Source: Fagopyrum homotropicum
Lineage: Eukaryota > Streptophyta > Magnoliopsida > Caryophyllales > Polygonaceae
Length of the DNA stretch: 64,000 nt
Direction of reading: 5' to 3'
Assembly: GCA_033239125.1 (NCBI GenBank)
Contig: BSWB01000003.1
Location: 131,058,320 to 131,122,319 of the forward strand
The position numbers were made by a program, and so were the translations under genes. This document shows positions 55,238 to 64,000 of the stretch, one piece after another. Numbering within the stretch: the stretch's first letter is position 1; the number at the start of each line of letters is the position of its first letter. The notes under the pieces are model-generated. The model worked only from the letters and a program-made list of their open reading frames with translations, made no database searches and was not told the origin of the DNA.

Positions 55238-56719
55238 TCAATCCTCTGTCAGCGGTGGAGGTGGTGGATAGGGATACATCGGTGCGCTAGGATCGTAGAA
55301 GTGGCCGAACTGGTGGTAGTACAAGTCTCTCATCTGGCCGTCATAGGATGAATGCCTAGCGTCCGTCTCCTCCCTGTAATTCCTGAACTGAGTGTTCAGG
55401 GTCTCGTAGTCGGTGTGGAGAGCATGATAGTCGGTGTTGAGGCTCTGGAAGCTAGAGACTAGCTCCCTAAAGTGGCGGGGAGGGCGACGTCCTCGTCCTC
55501 CTGGAGCACATGCAAATGAGCGGCGAGGTGGCTGCATGTCATCCTCCGTCTCCTCCTCGCCTCTACTAGTCCGGCTGGGTCCTGCACCATGAGTGTCGGT
55601 GTCCATGGCATCCGTAGCATGACCGCTATGAGTGTCACTCTCAAACTCGAGCATGGTCCCCTGTCCGCCATCCTCATCCTCCTCCTCGGAGTCACCTGCA
55701 TCATCATCATAATAAGTAGGAGGGGAGAACTCCTCAAGCATCGACTCGAACGTCTCCTTCCAGTTTCTCTTATTCCGAATAGTGTATTCGGACTTCCATA
55801 TGATCTCGGATGGCTTCTTCTTCGGATCCTTGTGCCATGGCATGGGCACATGAAGTGTTCCTTTCCCTCGAGGAATCAAAACCTGTCGAGCAACCAACCG
55901 CTGGGAGCCTAATGGAAGGGCACTCTCAGCTAGAGTGCATCCGGAGAAGTCCAATCCCATGGTCTTAGCCACATGAGTGACAAGACCTCCTGCGCAAATA
56001 TCGCCCTTAGCTTTGTTGGCTATCTTTCCTAGATAGTCGGCAAGCATGGTGGCAATGTCGGGGATGGTGGTGGATGTCATGCAATAGAGAATGAAAAGCT
56101 CGTCAGCCTTGAGCTTCTGTGGGGTCACTGTCCGTGCAAATAAGCTCTCGCTGAGGATCCGATGTACTACCTTGATGGAGAGGTTGTACATGCTAGTCTC
56201 CTTAGAATTTCCGGGTCGCCACTTATCTCCACCATATTCACCCACTGAAATAGCCTCCCAAAAGTCACTAGCACGAACACCTCTAGCAAAAGTGCCTGCA
56301 TCTGAATAGGAGAAGCCAAACAAGTCTCCAAAAGTATCAATGGACATAGTGTGGTTTTGGCTCATAAGGCGGAAGGTGACTATCCTTTCCCTAGGATCAT
56401 GCTCAAATGTACTAAGGAATTCTAGGGTGATCTCGGTGTAAGCATCCTCCCTAATCGTAGCAAACTGGGTCAGTCCAGCCCTGTCAAGCATCATGTCAAC
56501 ATCCTCTCGAACAAACAATGAATCTAAGTCATCTAGCACTATGTAGCGAGGAGGGGTGAATGGGCGATCTACGATACGTTCATAACGTTTCTTGTGCTTG
56601 GATAGGGGAGGGGGAAGCTTAGGGATGTTTTGAGATGGTGGTGGAGGTGGGGGAGGGGCTTTGGAAGAAGATCCCTTCTTCTTCCCCGTGTTTCTAGTTA
56701 CTCTCTTAACAAGATCCAT
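55238..56719 (-). CDS. ORF2 of element B (ATHILA ORF/putative plant transposon protein family)
   Basis: 493 codons, no break. Start MDLVKRVTRNTGKKKG matches the ORF2 start of element A (MDFVRRVSGRIKEKKG). A Pro-rich stretch follows, then the core from about residue 55 to 320 with FATIREDAYTEITLE and RIVTFRLMSQNHTMSI. An acidic part, a basic GRGRRPP patch, a likely coiled coil (about 425-465) and the QFGHFYDPS tail follow. No membrane segment or signal peptide was noticed. It is intact although gag and pol of this copy are broken. Function unknown. Confidence 0.85.
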   Translation of the reverse strand: MDLVKRVTRNTGKKKGSSSKAPPPPPPPSQNIPKLPPPLSKHKKRYERIVDRPFTPPRYIVLDDLDSLFVREDVDMMLDRAGLTQFATIREDAYTEITLEFLSTFEHDPRERIVTFRLMSQNHTMSIDTFGDLFGFSYSDAGTFARGVRASDFWEAISVGEYGGDKWRPGNSKETSMYNLSIKVVHRILSESLFARTVTPQKLKADELFILYCMTSTTIPDIATMLADYLGKIANKAKGDICAGGLVTHVAKTMGLDFSGCTLAESALPLGSQRLVARQVLIPRGKGTLHVPMPWHKDPKKKPSEIIWKSEYTIRNKRNWKETFESMLEEFSPPTYYDDDAGDSEEEDEDGGQGTMLEFESDTHSGHATDAMDTDTHGAGPSRTSRGEEETEDDMQPPRRSFACAPGGRGRRPPRHFRELVSSFQSLNTDYHALHTDYETLNTQFRNYREETDARHSSYDGQMRDLYYHQFGHFYDPSAPMYPYPPPPPLTED

Positions 56720-57148
56720 TCTGAGTCAAAAAATCGGACAATTTTTCTGGGTTGGGTCGATTTTTCTCTCGATTTCAACGATTCTCTCAATTCTGTAAAG
56801 TTCTGTTCAAGCAATCACCACATACAGTCTCCTATAATGATTCCTAAGCAGATTCCTCAATCAATTCCAGCAAACAAACACTTCCTAAGCAAACTTCAAT
56901 TTGAATTAGAAACTTAGGTTTTTGGAAAGAAAAACCTGAGTTCCTTGTGGAGGAGTCGATTGCCGTGCTTGTTGTTGCTAGATCCTTGTTCCTTGTTGAA
57001 AATGCTTCAGTTTGGAGCCAAGAATCAATCAAAATGATGAAGGAACGAGGATTGTAGGTTGAGGGCGATTTTCGGCGTTCTTGAGAAGGGGGAAGTCGAG
57101 AGTTGTAAGTTGTGGAATGAGGAAGATCGAGTGTTGAGTCTTTATATA
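56720..57148 (-). other. ORF2 leader of element B with TATA box
   Basis: TATATAAA at 57141-57148 lies 422 bp upstream of the ORF2 start. Just before the ATG (56726-56785) are AATCGGACAATTTTT and GGTCGATTTTTC words. Same layout as element A, different palindrome. Confidence 0.6.
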
Positions 57149-57480
57149 GAGTTGAGGAACTGTGAAGAAAATCGGACGATTTATAGGGTCGATTTAATCG
57201 TCGGGGCGATTTTTCTCTGAATCCAAAGAAAATCGGACGATTTAATTCGATGGGTCGATCTTCAGGTCGATTTTTCTTCCTGTTGTCAAAAATCGCCTTG
57301 CTCTGCTTCTGAATCGGACGATTTATTTCGGGTAACTCGATTTTTCTCTGAACACATAGGAAATCGAACGATTTAATTGGGCAGGTCGATCTCCGGGTCG
57401 ATTTTTCTTCCTGTTGTCAAAAATCGCCTTGCTCTGCTCTTGAATCGGACGATTTACTTAGTGAATCTCGATTTCCTTCC
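57149..57480 (-). promoter_or_regulatory. Palindrome cluster upstream of ORF2 TATA box, element B
   Basis: AATCGGACGATTTA, GGTCGATTTAATCGTCGG, GGGCGATTTTTC and close variants occur many times over about 310 bp, partly as tandem units of roughly 125 bp (57280 and 57410 share TTGTCAAAAATCGCCTTGCT). The cluster ends about 21 bp before the TATA box, as in element A (24 bp). Confidence 0.7.
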
Positions 57481-57679
57481 TTATTCTGCATGGATCTTGA
57501 AGATTTAACTGATTTGTGCTCCCTTTTTCCATGGATCTCTCGAGTTGAACCTAATTTCCTGCGATTAATGATACGACAAACCAAGAGTGCATCGAGGAAC
57601 AAATAAAAACGAAAACAAAGAAGCAAAACAATTAATCTACTCTAACTAAGTGATAAAAGGGTGAAGAACTATACTATCA

Positions 57680-57703
57680 TGGGTTGCCTCCCAAGAAGCG
57701 CTT
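57680..57703 (-). promoter_or_regulatory. Post-pol hairpin of element B, loop AGGCAA
   Basis: Minus strand: AAGCGCTT, CT, TGGG-AGGCAA-CCCA. Third independent copy of this element. Confidence 0.65.
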
Positions 57704-57741
57704 AATTTATCGTCTTTAGCTAGACGGTGTATGGTATGTGT

Positions 57742-60700
57742 TCAATGGAGGAGGATAGGAGCTATCTCCTCGACCGGAGCTTCCGGTGTATATTTCTTCA
57801 ACCGTTGGCCATTGACCTTGAAACTTCCGCTTTGTTCACCCCATACTTCAACTGCACCATGGGGGAAAACTCGTTTAATTAAATAAGGTCCTGTCAAACG
57901 GGATTTGAGCTTACCTGGAAATAGACGCAGCCTTGAGTTGAATAGGAGGACTTGGTCTCCCTCCTTCAAGTCTTTTGGAATGATGTGCTTATCATGCCAA
58001 CGCTTTGTCCGTTCCTTGTATATCTTTGCGTTCTCATACGCATTTAGCCGGATCTCATCTAGCTCATTGATGTCTAAGAGCCGCTTCTCTCCGGCTTCTT
58101 TCATGTCAAAATTGAGCCACTTGATGGCCCAATAAGCTTTGTGCTCTAGCTCTACAGGAAGATGACAGGATTTACCATAGACAAGGTTATAGGGAGTAGT
58201 ACCTATTGGTGTCTTGAAGGCCGTCCTGTATGCCCATAGTGCATCGTCAAGCTTCATTGACCAATCTTTTCTTGTTTTAGAGACGGTTTTCTCTAAAATT
58301 CCCTTGATCTCTCTATTGGATATTTCGACTTGTCCGCTGGTTTGCGGATGGTAAGGTGTAGCTATCTTATGGGTCACCCCATACTTAGCCAATAGAGTCT
58401 CAAATCGACGGGCCGTGAAATGCGTTCCTCCGTCACTAATGATGGTTCGGGGAGTTCCGAACCTTGGGAAGATCGTTTTATTGAGGAACTTCACCACTAC
58501 CATTGCGTCATTAGTAGGAGAAGCGATTGCCTCTACCCATCTTGAGACATAGTCTATGGCAAGAAGTATATATTGGTTACCGCATGAAGATGGGAAAGGT
58601 CCCATAAAATCGATGCCCCATACGTCAAAGATCTCTACTTCTTGTATGTTGTTGAGAGGCATCTCATTCCTCCTGGATATATTACCTGTCCTTTGACAAG
58701 CATCCCAAGAAACAACAAACTTTTGCACATCTTTGAAAAGTGTAGGCCAATAGAAACCGGAACGAAGTACCTTAGCGCAAGTCTTGTGGGAACTGGCATG
58801 TCCGCCACATGGTAGAGAATGGCAATGGCGGATGACACTATCTATCTCATCTTCGGGGATGCATCTCCTGTAAATACCATCGGGACCTCTTTTAAATAGA
58901 AGAGGTTCGTTCCAATAGAATTGTCGGACGTCACTAAAGAATTTCTTCTTTTGAGCGTATGAAAGTCCGGGTGGGATCTCTTGACAAACAAGGTAATTCA
59001 CAATGTCAGCGAACCATGGATCATTACCTTTTGAGATGTGTTGAAGACATTCTTCAATCTCGTGTAGCTGCTCGTCAGGGAACGAGTCGTCTATAGGAAG
59101 CTCGTCCGTCTCGCCGGTGGGTTGTGGGAGACGACTAAGATGATCAGCAACTGAGTTTTCCGATCCTTTCTTATCTCTAATCTCTAAATCGAACTCTTGT
59201 AAGAGTAAGATCCATCTTAGAAGCCTTGGCTTCGCATCCTTCTTCGTGAAGAGGTATCGGATTGCGGAATGGTCCGTATAGACTATCACCTTCGCACCTA
59301 CAAGATAGGAACGAAATTTCTCAAAAGCGTATACTACGGCTAAAAGTTCCTTTTCCGTAGTTGCATAATTATATTGAGCTTCATCTAGCGTTTTGCTAGC
59401 GTAGTAGATGGCATGAGTGCGACCATCTTTCTTCTGTCCAAGAACTGCTCCTATTGCGACGTCGCTTGCGTCGCACATGACTTCGAATGGAAGAGTCCAA
59501 TCGGGTGGTTGAATGATTGGTGCTGAAATCAAAGCTTCTTTGATCCTGCAAAAAGCATCTAGACAATCCTTCGAAAATTCGAAAGTTGCGTCCTTCATCA
59601 AAAGATTAGTCAAGGGTTTTGAAATCTTAGAAAAATCTTTTATGAATCTCCTATAGAAGCCTGCATGTCCTAAGAAACTTCTAATTCCTTTTACCGAAGA
59701 AGGGGGAGGTAACTTCTCAATGGTTTCTATTTTCGCTCTATCAACTTCTATTCCCCTTTGTGATACTAGATGACCTAACACAATCCCTTCGGTTACCATG
59801 AAATGACACTTTTCCCAGTGTAAGACTAAGTTAGTGTCCTCACATCTCTTAAGAACTAGTGAAAGGTTATAGAGACAGTTATCAAAGGAAGAACCATATA
59901 CCGAAAAATCGTCCATGAAGACTTCCATGATATTCTATACATATTCGGAGAAGATTGCCATCATACACCTTTGGAAGGTGGCTGGAGCGTTGCATAGGCC
60001 GAATGGTATTCTTCTGTAAGCGAACGTACCCCATGGGCACGTAAAAGTCGTCTTCTCTTGATCATCCGGATGAATTGGAATCTGAAAGAAACCGCTATAT
60101 CCATCTAGATAACAAAAGTAAGAATGTTGGGCTAACCTTTCCAACATTTGATCGATAAAAGGAAGGGGGAAGTGGTCCTTCCTTGTAGCCACGTTCAGTT
60201 TGCGGTAGTCGATACACATTCGCCACCCCGTAATTGTCCGTGTTGGGATAAGTTCGTTGTTCTTGTTGGCAACAACGGTAATGCCTCCTTTCTTGGGTAC
60301 TACTTGTACTGGACTCACCCATTTGCTATCAGAAATAGGGAAGATGATACCTGCATCAAGTAGCTTAAGGATTTCTTTCTTCACGACCTCTTTCATTGCC
60401 GGATTTAACCGTCTTTGAGGTTGGCGTGAAGGTTTGTAATCCTCTTCCATTAAAATTTGTGCATACATAGAGAAGGCTTTATTCCTACTAAATCATCAAT
60501 GGTGTAACCTAATGCTCTCCTATGTTGCTTCAAAACATGCATAAGTTTCTCTAATTCAGTTTCATTCAAATTCGCATTGACAATGACCGGATATGTGGAA
60601 TTAGTGCCAAGAAATGCGTACCTTAAATGCGTGGGAAGTGGCTTCAATTCTAACGACAGGGGTACCTTGATTGATGATGAATCTTGGCCTTCGAGTGTTG

Positions 60701-61712
60701 TAGGAGAGGCCTCTAGAGATGGGGGTACGGCATCATTAGATTCGAGTGTGGCTGCGGAGACGTTTGGAGAATCCAGAAAATTTCCCTCTGGATCAACCTC
60801 CCCTGAAATAAATCGGTCGATTTGAGGTACGATTTTTCTTTCTGTCGAAAAAAATCGGGTTGCCTTTTCATGAATCGGTCGATTTATGTCAGGCAGGTCG
60901 ATTTTCTTCACAGTTTCCGGAGTCCACTCTAGTTCTTCAATTCTTGCTCCTAGTTCTTCCTCCACATCATTTAATGCTTTCACATCTTCATTGCAGTCAT
61001 GTTCCACTCCTTCCTCCATGATGCTCATGCTAAGAACCTTTTGAAGAGGGTCTTTCATCAAGATCGAACTTACTACCTCTCTAGACTCTTCTTCATCAAT
61101 AATTTCAAAAGCATCGTCTTTCAAGGCTGGCTCCTTGATTAAGGAAGAGAGTATGAATTCTATCTTTTCTTCACCAATATGGAAGGATAGCTGGCCGTTC
61201 TTGCAATCTACCATGCATCCGGATGTGGCAAGGAATGGTCTCCCAAGGATGATGGGAACCGGATAATCTGCAGGTATGTCAAGAACGACAAAATCTATTG
61301 GGATGTAAAACTTACCAAGCTTTACCGGAATGTCTTCTAATATTCCCACCGGCTTAGTGGTGGAACGATCAGCCATGTAGAGTGTGATCTTCACCGGTCT
61401 AGGCTCTCCTAGACCAACTGCCTTGCATAGAGCGAGAGGTATGATACTCACACTCGCTCCAAGATCACAAAGCGCATCATAGGTAGCTTCTCCCAAAGTG
61501 ATGGGTATGCAAAAGGATCCTGGATCGCGGAGCTTGGGTGGCATGTTCTCCGTCATAGTCTTGATGAGTTCGGATGACTCCATACTCATCTTGACTTCTC
61601 CTATATCTTCCAATTTCCTCTTGTTAGAGAGGATCTCCTTGAGGAATTTCCCATAAGCCGGCATACCTAAAATTGCATCCATAAAAGGTATGTTAATATG
61701 TAGCTTACTCAT
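57742..61712 (-). pseudogene. Pol of element B (protease, RT, RNase H, integrase), gag lost
   Basis: Three frame pieces: 61712-60450, 60468-59935, 59928-57742. The first begins inside the polyprotein at MSKLHINIPFMDAILGMPAYG; the ATG at 61712 is an internal methionine. Protease has DLGASVSI. The frame shifts at about 60460 by one base in an A run; a TAG follows EYV at 59935. RT has VFMDDFSVYG, RNase H MCDASDVAIGAVLG, integrase an intact zinc region, core and C-terminal end (SFKVNGQRLKKY). Upstream, gag, the PBS and part of the LTR are deleted. It cannot produce its own particles; ORF2 in the same copy is intact. Confidence 0.93.
60800..60912 (-). repeat. Palindrome cluster inside pol of element B
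   Basis: AATCGGTCGATTT occurs twice (60812, 60874) with GGTCGATTTTC and half sites, in the linker between protease and RT. Element A has its own palindrome at the same place (3208-3323). Confidence 0.85.
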
Positions 61713-61722
61713 AAGTTCAACA

Positions 61723-63294
61723 AACCCGCAGTGTACGGATCAGCTGTAGTAAGGTAAGAATTCTAGAGTCGAACTCAGGGATTTGGTGAGAATAATTCCG
61801 ATTTCAATTATCTAGCAAAAAGTGCGAAAAGCTTTTGTGATCAAATAAGAGTGAAATGATTCCAAGGATTCAAGTATCCGATTTCGGCTTTCGATTCAAG
61901 ACACTTCTATAGATATAGGACAGAGTTTATATTGCCAAGATTAATTGTTCAAAGGTAGGATTCGTACGGTGAAGTTCCGAAACCTATATGACCAATCTAA
62001 AGGTTCTCTCTATAAGGGTTGTTGAGGCTGCGATATAGAAAGATCTAAAGACAAGAATTATGTTCAAACTAACTATCTAAAACTTCAGGATATGACTCTC
62101 CAAAGTAAAGAATAACAAGCACAATTAAAATCTTAATAAAGGATGTTGAGTCTCTTTATTACCCAAATCTTGAAATCTTAATCTAATAAACGTAGAATCA
62201 GGTTTGAAGTGTCTTCATACATTCAATTAGAGGGTAAAAAGGTTAATCAAGGTTGGGATTTAGGCAAAGATTAGTTTTGGTTAAAGATTGATTCAATTAA
62301 AGTTCGTCAGAAGAATAAATCGCCCTGTTCATAAGAAAATCGGTCGATTTTCCCCAAGAACCGCCCGATTTTCCTGTTTATCGCAAAACTAAAATCTAAA
62401 CTCTCAGGGTCCTAATGTTTGAATGAGTTCAGTCTATCATCATCTAAGCCTTAATCATCAACTATTCTCCCCAGAATCACAAAGGTTTTAGCCAACCATT
62501 TTCAAAAACGAATCAAATTAATTATGGAGAGAAAGATCGCAAAGAAACCGAATCTTGAATAAAGAATTCCAATAAGCTTCAAATCTGTAAACGATTGTCA
62601 AAACGACTCAAGGTATCTCCTAAACAACTCAAATTCGTGCTCAAAAACAACAAGTATTTCAATGAACAAAGAGATCTCACAACTAGAATCAAGATTAGCT
62701 TTCCGGCAAAGAGTTCTTCAATCTCCTTTCAAGAATCTTCAATTCCTCTCAAACGTGTAAAGATTTCCCGCTGCGGCCTCCTCGTTTTCGTTCCTAGGGT
62801 TCTCCTCTATAGTTTCTTGCAAGTGGGCCGTTTGGCAAAACTCTCCTCTAGCCCAAATTAATTGGGCTTTGTGTCGTCTTTTCATTTGGCCGAAAAACAT
62901 AATAAATCGACCCAGTCGATTTACACACAAAACCGTTCGATTTCTTTAGGGGAAAATCGTCCGATTTATGTGTAAATTGGCACGATTTTCTTCAACAGAA
63001 AGTGCTCTTCTCTTGGCTCGTCTTCTATGCTTCTCCTTTGCAATTCCTTAGCTCTTCATGAACCCTTTAAGACTCCTTTAGCTTCCTTAACATCCTTAAA
63101 TGCTCCTTGCTCCGCTTTTGCTTCCAATTCCACTCCAATTACCTATAATTCATCAAAAACTCGTGTAGACCTCTATTTCCGACAAATGATTGAATAGAAC
63201 ATAAAAGTCATACAAAATCTCTCTAAATGCAAGGTAAACTGAGGCAATCTTCTGTAATATGCATGAATATGATGATACATAATTCATGTCATCA
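61723..63294 (-). repeat. 5' LTR of element B, inner end deleted
   Basis: 1572 bp aligned with 52342-53913. The 64 bp next to the PBS are missing; the LTR is joined through a few bases to pol at about 61719. Palindromes at 62318-62372 and 62903-62992; constant-loop hairpin at 62006-62042. Confidence 0.92.
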
Positions 63295-63299
63295 TCCAC
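63295..63299. repeat. Target site duplication of element B, right copy
   Basis: TCCAC, equal to 52273-52277. Confidence 0.9.
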
Positions 63300-63506
63300 C
63301 AATAAGCTTTGCTTATTTTTTACTTTTTTACTTTTTGGGATGCATGGACAAAGGTGCACAATAACCGAAGCCTAGGAGATCAGCAATCATCAATTTCTCG
63401 ACATGCCTCAAACCCTTGATGCACATACCATGACCCGTTAGGAATATCGCTCAATCCGACTTTGGCAAGACACAAACACCCGGCTATGTGAATGGTGCCA
63501 AGTTAC
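63300..63506 (-). mobile_element. Element C 3' UTR, continued
   Basis: Joins 52277 across element B. Contains the conserved noncoding block (63340-63506) as in A, B and D. Cut at 63506 by the LTR of element E, inside the block; GTTAC (63502-63506) may be its target duplication. Confidence 0.8.
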
Positions 63507-64000
63507 TGTTCGCCACTTAGCGTGCGTGCAAATAAGTCTTAAATTTATAAAACTAGAAATCAAGCAAGCGAACCCACAGTGTACGGATCGACGTAGTTAA
63601 GCAAGAATTCCAGAGTATCGAACACAGGGATTTGGGGGGAACAAATTCAATTATAGGTTATCAAGCGAGTAAATGTAAGAAGCTTTTCAAATATTGGGAA
63701 AACAACAATCCTAAAGATCCAGGAATCCAGCTGTGGCAATCGATTCAAGATATACTAAAGATATAAGGACAGAGTTAAGGTATGCAAAGGTATACGAATG
63801 TAAGATAATCGTACGGTGAAGTTCCAAAAACCTTATATGACTCACCTAAAAGACACTCTCTATAAAGGTTGTTGAGGCTTCAATATAGAAAGGTTCTAAA
63901 GGTAAGAATTAATGTCAAATACCCAAACTTGTAATCCAAGGATCAAGACTAACTAAACCGATTAAGGTTGTGACACTTACAATCGAGGTAGAGGTTGTTG
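63507..64000 (-). repeat. LTR of element E (relative of A), continues past window
   Basis: Minus strand ends GGCGAACA. About 90 percent like the A LTR by eye, including the U5 block (63567-63630) and the hairpin CTTTCTATA/TATAGAGAG around AGCCTCAACAACCT (63856-63892). Only the last 494 bp are visible. Confidence 0.85.

Larger units (their letters stand above)
52278..63294 (-). mobile_element. Athila-type element B (11 kb), gag-deleted
   Basis: Both LTRs, protease to integrase, ORF2 and all 3' signals on the minus strand; target duplication TCCAC on both sides. LTRs show about ten substitutions over 1572 aligned bases by eye, so it is young. The PBS, gag and the last 64 bp of the 5' LTR are deleted. 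Inserted in the 3' UTR of element C. Confidence 0.95.

Noticed and set aside
55238..56719. ORF2 as a retroviral envelope protein
   Set aside because: No signal peptide, membrane anchor or cleavage site was visible; the label env-like would rest on position only.

Overview
This 64 kb window is plant nuclear DNA from a flowering plant, almost certainly a eudicot. The evidence is a nest of Athila-type Ty3/gypsy retrotransposons primed by tRNA-Asp, a Del/Tekay-type chromovirus primed by initiator tRNA-Met, a Ty1/copia element, a Mutator-like (MULE) element, and one spliced CCT-domain gene. No bacterial, organellar or CRISPR feature was seen. The species cannot be named from the sequence alone.

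Layout. 1-11855: young Athila-type element A (+), cut by the left window edge, with gag-pol, a second ORF (ORF2) and a complete 3' LTR. It sits inside a decayed copia element (minus strand, 11856-16058). 16064-20600: low-copy island with a MITE and an apparently intact four-exon CCT-domain gene (minus). 20786-24948: a MULE whose transposase gene runs on into an OTU cysteine-protease domain; it is broken by two frameshifts and a stop. 24950-31218: AT-rich DNA with remnants of old LTRs. 31219-50057: Athila-type family D, as a truncated LTR, a 3' internal fragment, an LTR split by chromovirus F (33917-44268, target duplication ACACG), then a gag/protease-deleted internal region. 50058-63506: Athila-type element C (minus), inserted in D and itself interrupted by element B (minus, 52278-63294, target duplication TCCAC). 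At 63507 an LTR of element E, a relative of A, starts and leaves the window.

How the parts work together. The Athila-type elements share gag-pol, an ORF2 of the ATHILA/plant-transposon-protein kind, and a 3' UTR. Beneath the known genes is a second, noncoding layer. (1) Each family carries its own short palindrome (CCACGGCCGTGG in A and D, AATCGGTCGATT in B, CTCGGTCGAG in C, CTCGAG in an older relic). In A and B it recurs at the same places: upstream of the LTR TATA box, upstream of a second TATA box before ORF2, just before the ORF2 start, in U5, and inside pol between protease and RT. (2) The R-U5 part of every LTR has hairpins whose loop is constant within a family group while the stems vary. 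(3) A hairpin with a (R)GGGAC loop precedes the polypurine tract. It is duplicated with a PPT-like tract just after ORF2, and the Tekay element has it too. (4) A short hairpin with loop AGGCAA follows pol. I infer a self-recognition system (promoter palindromes plus RNA packaging or priming structures), with ORF2 as one candidate partner. That link is a hypothesis.
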